The notes under the pieces were generated by a model, which made no database searches, was not told where the DNA came from, and saw nothing but the letters and a program-made list of their open reading frames with translations. 64,000 bases of DNA from Blasia pusilla (taxonomy: Eukaryota; Marchantiophyta; Marchantiopsida; Blasiales). Location of the stretch: the NCBI GenBank assembly GCA_050084515.1, contig CM114271.1, forward strand, positions 37,820,001 to 37,884,000, read 5' to 3'. The translations under genes were made by a program, and so were the position numbers. This document shows positions 60,095-64,000 of the stretch, piece after piece (the first letter of the stretch is position 1; every line of letters starts with the position of its first letter).

Positions 60095-61050
60095 GTTACA
60101 CACAAGATCATGAGATATTTGAACTGCTATATTTGGTACTCATGCAAAGTAGGGAAGCTTAATCTTGGTTAGTCAGTGAAGTGCGCTTATCTTAACTAAG
60201 GTTAGTCAATCACAATTAGTCTAACCATAGACTATGGTTAAGATTAGGGTTAGGGTTGCTTGTACATACCCTATATAATTGAGAAGGGGATCACCCTCCA
60301 CTCATTCTCTCATTGCAAAATTTAATTCTCCACGGTGGTGAGTGAGTGTGAGAGCCGTTTCCCAGCAGTTATGCTTCTTGAGCAATTTTCTACATATTCA
60401 CGATGTGTATTGTTTCTAGTTGATACACCGTGTATTTTTTTGCACATCTTGTCTCGATCATCACTTTATTCTTAAGTACAAACTTTCTCAAGCGATACTA
60501 TGGAGACTCTATAGTTTCTTGGTTGACTTCCTTGGATCTCCCCAAGGACTCAATGGACCCGAAGAAATATCCTTTGTTTGATCCTTGTGAGATTTCTGTA
60601 GAGAGTCAATTAAGTCATCCCCAAAGTCAAGACCCTTTAAAAAGGCTTAATTTAGAATCCCAAGCCGGTCTTTTCATGATGTCCAACTTTAAGGTTTCTT
60701 TTGTATATTAAAGGTTGATTGTCCCTTGTTTGTGGTAGCACTTCGTCCAAGTTGAAGTTCTATTTGATATGCTCTTCTTGAGAAAGAGGAGACCATTTCT
60801 TGCTCTCTAGGGGTGTTGGAGTTGCACTCTTTATGCCATAGTGTTCTTGGATGGACACACATTGGCACTGATAGCCTTCCCTCTTCTATGTATGGATTTC
60901 ATTTATGTGCTTATCATCGCAGTGTTTCTTATTACGTCATGGATTTGAGTGACCTTTTCTTGTTCAATACAACTATAGAGTCAGGAGAAAAGCTAGAGAG
61001 CAAGAGCTAGAGCTAGAGATCCAATAGCAAAGTTGGAGCGGCCCAAGAAG
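60095..61050 (+). mobile_element. LTR-like sequence downstream of copia RNase H, copy 2
   Basis: Collinear with 26107-27060, including TATATAA at 60272-60278. Ends not defined. Confidence 0.55.
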
Positions 61051-61707
61051 ACTTTCCCAAGGGGGGGGGCAGGTCAGAGGGCCCTAGAAGTATATATAAG
61101 GGGATCTGAGCTCTACTTTGAGTAGCCACAAGGCTAATCGAGGGCACGGAATGGACCAAGGGCAAGAGAGTAAATTTCAAAGGCCCCCCTTGGATTCCAA
61201 CTATGACTTAGTTACTGGTTCTCATGGTTAGGGACTCATGCAAAATCCATTAGACAATTGGAACGGTTAGGCTTGTGAGCCTCGTTTTAGGTGCCTTGAG
61301 TATCTAGAAAGTTTGTCCCAAGTCTAGAAAGATCCGCCCGTATTGGGAAGTGAAGAGTTAGGACCTATTAAGCTTGATGCATGGCTGAGTTGAAAAATTG
61401 GAAGGCTGGTGGACTCAAACCAAGTCTAATTTGAGAGTGTGTTTAGATGCAAATCAACAAAGTGAGCATGACCTTCTAAATATATGCTTCCGCAACATCT
61501 AAAATTGACGTTCAAAAGGAGTAGGTGCACGATAGAGGGGATGATAGCAGACCCAAGTACAGATTAAGGATTGAACAATCTAAAATGTATTGCAAACAAA
61601 GCGTAATCAAAATGCTCAAAGAATGCAGTTTTTGACCCTAGTTTAGAATGACCTTGCTGACTTGGGCCCCATAGTCGTGTATGCTTCCCGCGGACTAAAA
61701 AGAAAAT
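61051..61707. other. Repeat-derived non-coding block, copy 2
   Basis: Collinear with 27061-27773; G9 run at 61061-61069, and about 35 bp missing after TATATATAAGGGG. No gene. Confidence 0.5.
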
Positions 61708-61929
61708 TTGGCTGAATCTGGGGTTATGAGTAATCATAGTTGGTTAAAATTGGTTTTGGTAAAACAATGGCAAGATTGGGAGTTCCAAAATGGTAAAATG
61801 AATTTGAAATCCAATTTTACTATTCCACGCTATGAAATACCAGTTCCCATTCTTGCTTCAGTCCACAACGAATATGCTCAAAAATTCAAAAATGTGTTAT
61901 TTTACAAAATTGAGCTTTTAATAATGTAA
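61708..61929 (+). other. Unidentified 73-aa ORF (repeat-associated), copy 2
   Basis: Same reading frame as 27774-27995, with substitutions but no break. Function unknown. Confidence 0.3.
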
Positions 61930-61953
61930 AAATATTTTTAATTTCAATACTAA

Positions 61954-62230
61954 CTAGTATGCGTCCGTTATAGGAAAAGAAAGGCATTATAAAGGGGCTC
62001 ATGGAGGGAATAAATGAAATATATGGGGGAGTTTGGTAAGAATGGGAAGGGGGCTGGTATTTTGGCAGGAGAGAGTAAGAGAGGAGAGGAAGAGAGAAAG
62101 AGAGGAGAGTCTCTCTTAAAAAAAAAAGGGAGAGTCCGCCTCCTCTCTTCTAAAATTTCATTTGTTTCTTTATAAGTTTTTCTCTTTGAAATGCTAAAAA
62201 ACTTTAGAAGAGAGTAACAAGTGGACTAGA
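61954..62230 (-). mobile_element. Helitron-like 3' end fragment, minus orientation, copy 2
   Basis: As at 28020; the terminal CTAG is at 61954-61957. Confidence 0.45.
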
Positions 62231-62332
62231 TTGGGTCATAAACTAACCTCGTTTTTCCAGGCTTCAATCCTAAACTAGACACACCAAGACCAAGTAAGCC
62301 GTGGTCTGTATATACTACTTACATCACTCTAT

Positions 62333-62563
62333 ATGCTAGCCAAGACTTTCACTACTAATAGATGGGATTTATTTTCTCCTAGGACATTCTTGGAGATTGA
62401 CAAACACGATAGCAAATTTGGTGAGTTTATTAGAAAAGGGATGGGTTTGAATATTTCCAATTATGACTCAGACTTCTCTGAGGCCACGAATCAGTCGTCT
62501 ATGTTGGCTGAGCAATGGGTATATGGAGTGTCTATGATGGTGATGGGTGTTTGGAAAGTTTAG
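62333..62563 (+). other. Unidentified 76-aa ORF, copy 2
   Basis: Starts AKTFTTNRWDLFSPRTFL and ends MMVMGVWKV. Open here but broken in copy 1 by a short deletion. No recognised domain; perhaps an exon of a larger lost gene. Confidence 0.35.
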
Positions 62564-62639
62564 GGTTTAGCGTTTAAACACATCAGTCTGAGGTAAAGAA
62601 AGCGATCCTTAAGGCCTACATGGAAGGACTACGAGGAAA

Positions 62640-63330
62640 ATAAAGGCAATCAACCTTTCATCTTGTCGGAATCCGACAGGTTGGTAGACGTCAAGATTCC
62701 ATAAAATCTAATGACGAAACAAGTGGAGAGAATGAAATGAAGGTAATGCATCATCCTTCCATGCAACCTGTCGGAATCCGACAGGTTTAGATGCTGATTG
62801 CTCCCATTTTACTCTAAGTCCTTCCTTGTAGATCTGTGTCCTCTCTTCATGCAACTTGTCGGACTCTGATAGGTTGCATGATAGATGAAGTTTGAATCTA
62901 AGAAGAACAACAGGAATGAAGCCTCCCAACCTGAGGCATGCCAACCTGTGAGAATGCAATAGGTTTCAGAAAATAACGCCTGAGTGAGGAATGGTTTGAA
63001 GGAAATGGGGGAACAAGGCGAGGGTCCACAAGCCAGCCAGAATGCCTGAAAGGATTGTGGTGGCACAAGAAAAGAAAAATTAGTCAAGTAGACAACCTGT
63101 CGAGATCCAACCGGGTGGAGAACGTTAAATTGGGAAAATGCAGCAGCCAATCAATTTGACATGCAACCTGTCTGAATCCGACAGGTTTCCTGAATGGATC
63201 ATAGAGAAAGAGGTTTAAAAAAATATGAGCATCCCGTAAGCAATAAATCCCACAACTTGTCGGAATCCAATAGGTTGCAAGCATGGTCTTTGGTTTGCAA
63301 CCCTGTTTAACTCGACGGGTTGCTCAATGA
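62640..63330. repeat. Cluster of the CCTGTC..GACAGG palindrome variant, copy 2
   Basis: Collinear with 28721-29400. Good examples: about 62662-62682 (CTTGTCGGAATCCGACAGG) and 62763-62789 (GCAACCTGTCGGAATCCGAC then AGGTT). Confidence 0.75.
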
Positions 63331-63509
63331 AGACCGTTCAACATAGAGGAATCGCAACCGAGACACACAAGTACCACTACTTAGAAGACACATCAAGAAC
63401 ATTAATATCCTTAAAAAAAATGGAAGTCCTTTATTATATCCTAGGGAAACTCGGAAATTTACATTTGTTCATAGAATCCAACAACTCTAGTCTATGATTT
63501 CCTTAGCCT
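63331..63509. other. Spacer
   Basis: Collinear with 29401-29536. No feature seen. Confidence 0.4.
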
Positions 63510-64000
63510 TGTCATCTCAAATTTACTCCTAACTCTCCTTGGTTCCTGTACAAGAGGAATGTCTTGGGATACTAGTGGCTCATCTGGCCGATTGTAGATG
63601 GGGATTGAGAATGTAGGAGAAGTTGATAGCCTTGCCTCCCCCCCCTAGGTACACCATATCGGTCCCATGTGTGATTTTAAGAGTCCCAACGCCTTCCCCG
63701 TAAAAACATCTTGTATGCTCCGCAAGGTGACATCTATCCACTATCAATATGTACTTCATCACTTGAAACCACCAAATCCCTATTCCAAAACACTTGAATC
63801 AATTGAACCCGATAAATGCAGTGAACTCACTCATCATCTTCTGAGAGCTCCTCCAAAATGATTGCCGGCCTTGCCCTGCCGATTTTTGGAATGACAGGAA
63901 GGGAAGATGGCGTCACTACCAATGGGTCTACTGTTGGTTGGAGTAGTTGCCTTTTGAGGTGAGTTGTAGACTCCCACAAGCCTTTCGTAATCCACCTTTG
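63510..64000 (-). pseudogene. DNA-methylase-like ORF remnant, copy 2 (cut by window edge)
   Basis: Collinear with the 3' part of 29537-30450 (KYILIVDRCHLAEHTRCFYG..). The motif I-like part would lie to the right of the window. Confidence 0.35.

Overview
The window looks like nuclear DNA of a land plant. Small two-exon Bet v 1/PR-10-like genes with GT-AG introns and TATA boxes sit among decayed Helitron, Ty1/copia, LINE-type and Mutator-like (MULE) elements. The style of the reverse transcriptase, the MULE-like ORF and the methylase-like remnants reminds me of moss, lycophyte or fern genomes more than flowering plants. That is a memory-based impression, so the organism is not identified.

Layout. 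The basic unit is a head-to-head Bet v 1-like pair with a shared spacer of about 1.06 kb, flanked by related 'head' and 'tail' sequence. Unit 1 lies at 1-4.2 kb (its minus gene runs off the left edge), unit 2 at 8.05-13.6 kb and unit 3 at 33.2-38.7 kb. Unit 4 (48.1-51.5 kb) is degraded, with one promoterless plus-strand pseudogene. Units 2 and 3 are each followed by an AT-rich tail and a Helitron of about 8.5 kb (14.4-22.9 and 39.55-48.06 kb). After each Helitron come another unit head and a block holding a broken intron-bearing gene, a copia RNase H remnant, LTR-like sequence, unknown ORFs and a DNA-methylase-like remnant on the minus strand. Thus about 8.05-31.1 kb is a large tandem duplicate of about 33.2-64 kb, with an offset near 25.1-25.2 kb. 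The second copy keeps about 8.7 kb (49.16-57.88 kb) that the first lost; at that breakpoint the first copy carries an inverted scrap of the Bet v 1 locus (23.52-23.99 kb). Between units 1 and 2 lie a decayed LINE-type reverse transcriptase (4.37-6.32 kb) and an inverted LTR-like fragment.

The most unusual signal is a 29-bp near-perfect palindrome: a 14-base arm TGCAACCCGTCGGA, one central base, then the reverse complement of the arm. It occurs in many copies at 24.1-24.9, 28.7-29.4, 30.5-31.0, 52.4-53.0, 55.3-56.2, 57.7-58.9 and 62.6-63.3 kb, and I saw none inside the Bet v 1 units or Helitrons. In places it forms regular arrays: about 62-bp period at 52.44-52.97 kb, and an alternating 54/56-bp spacing at 55.7-56.08 kb just upstream of a TATA box. 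Several variants change both arms in matching ways.

How the genes work together. Only the Bet v 1-like genes look intact: the unit 1 plus gene, the unit 2 minus gene and both unit 3 genes. They would encode small cytosolic ligand-binding proteins, probably with shared divergent regulation. Everything else reads as mobile-element debris or a broken gene of unknown function. All similarity statements were made by eye.
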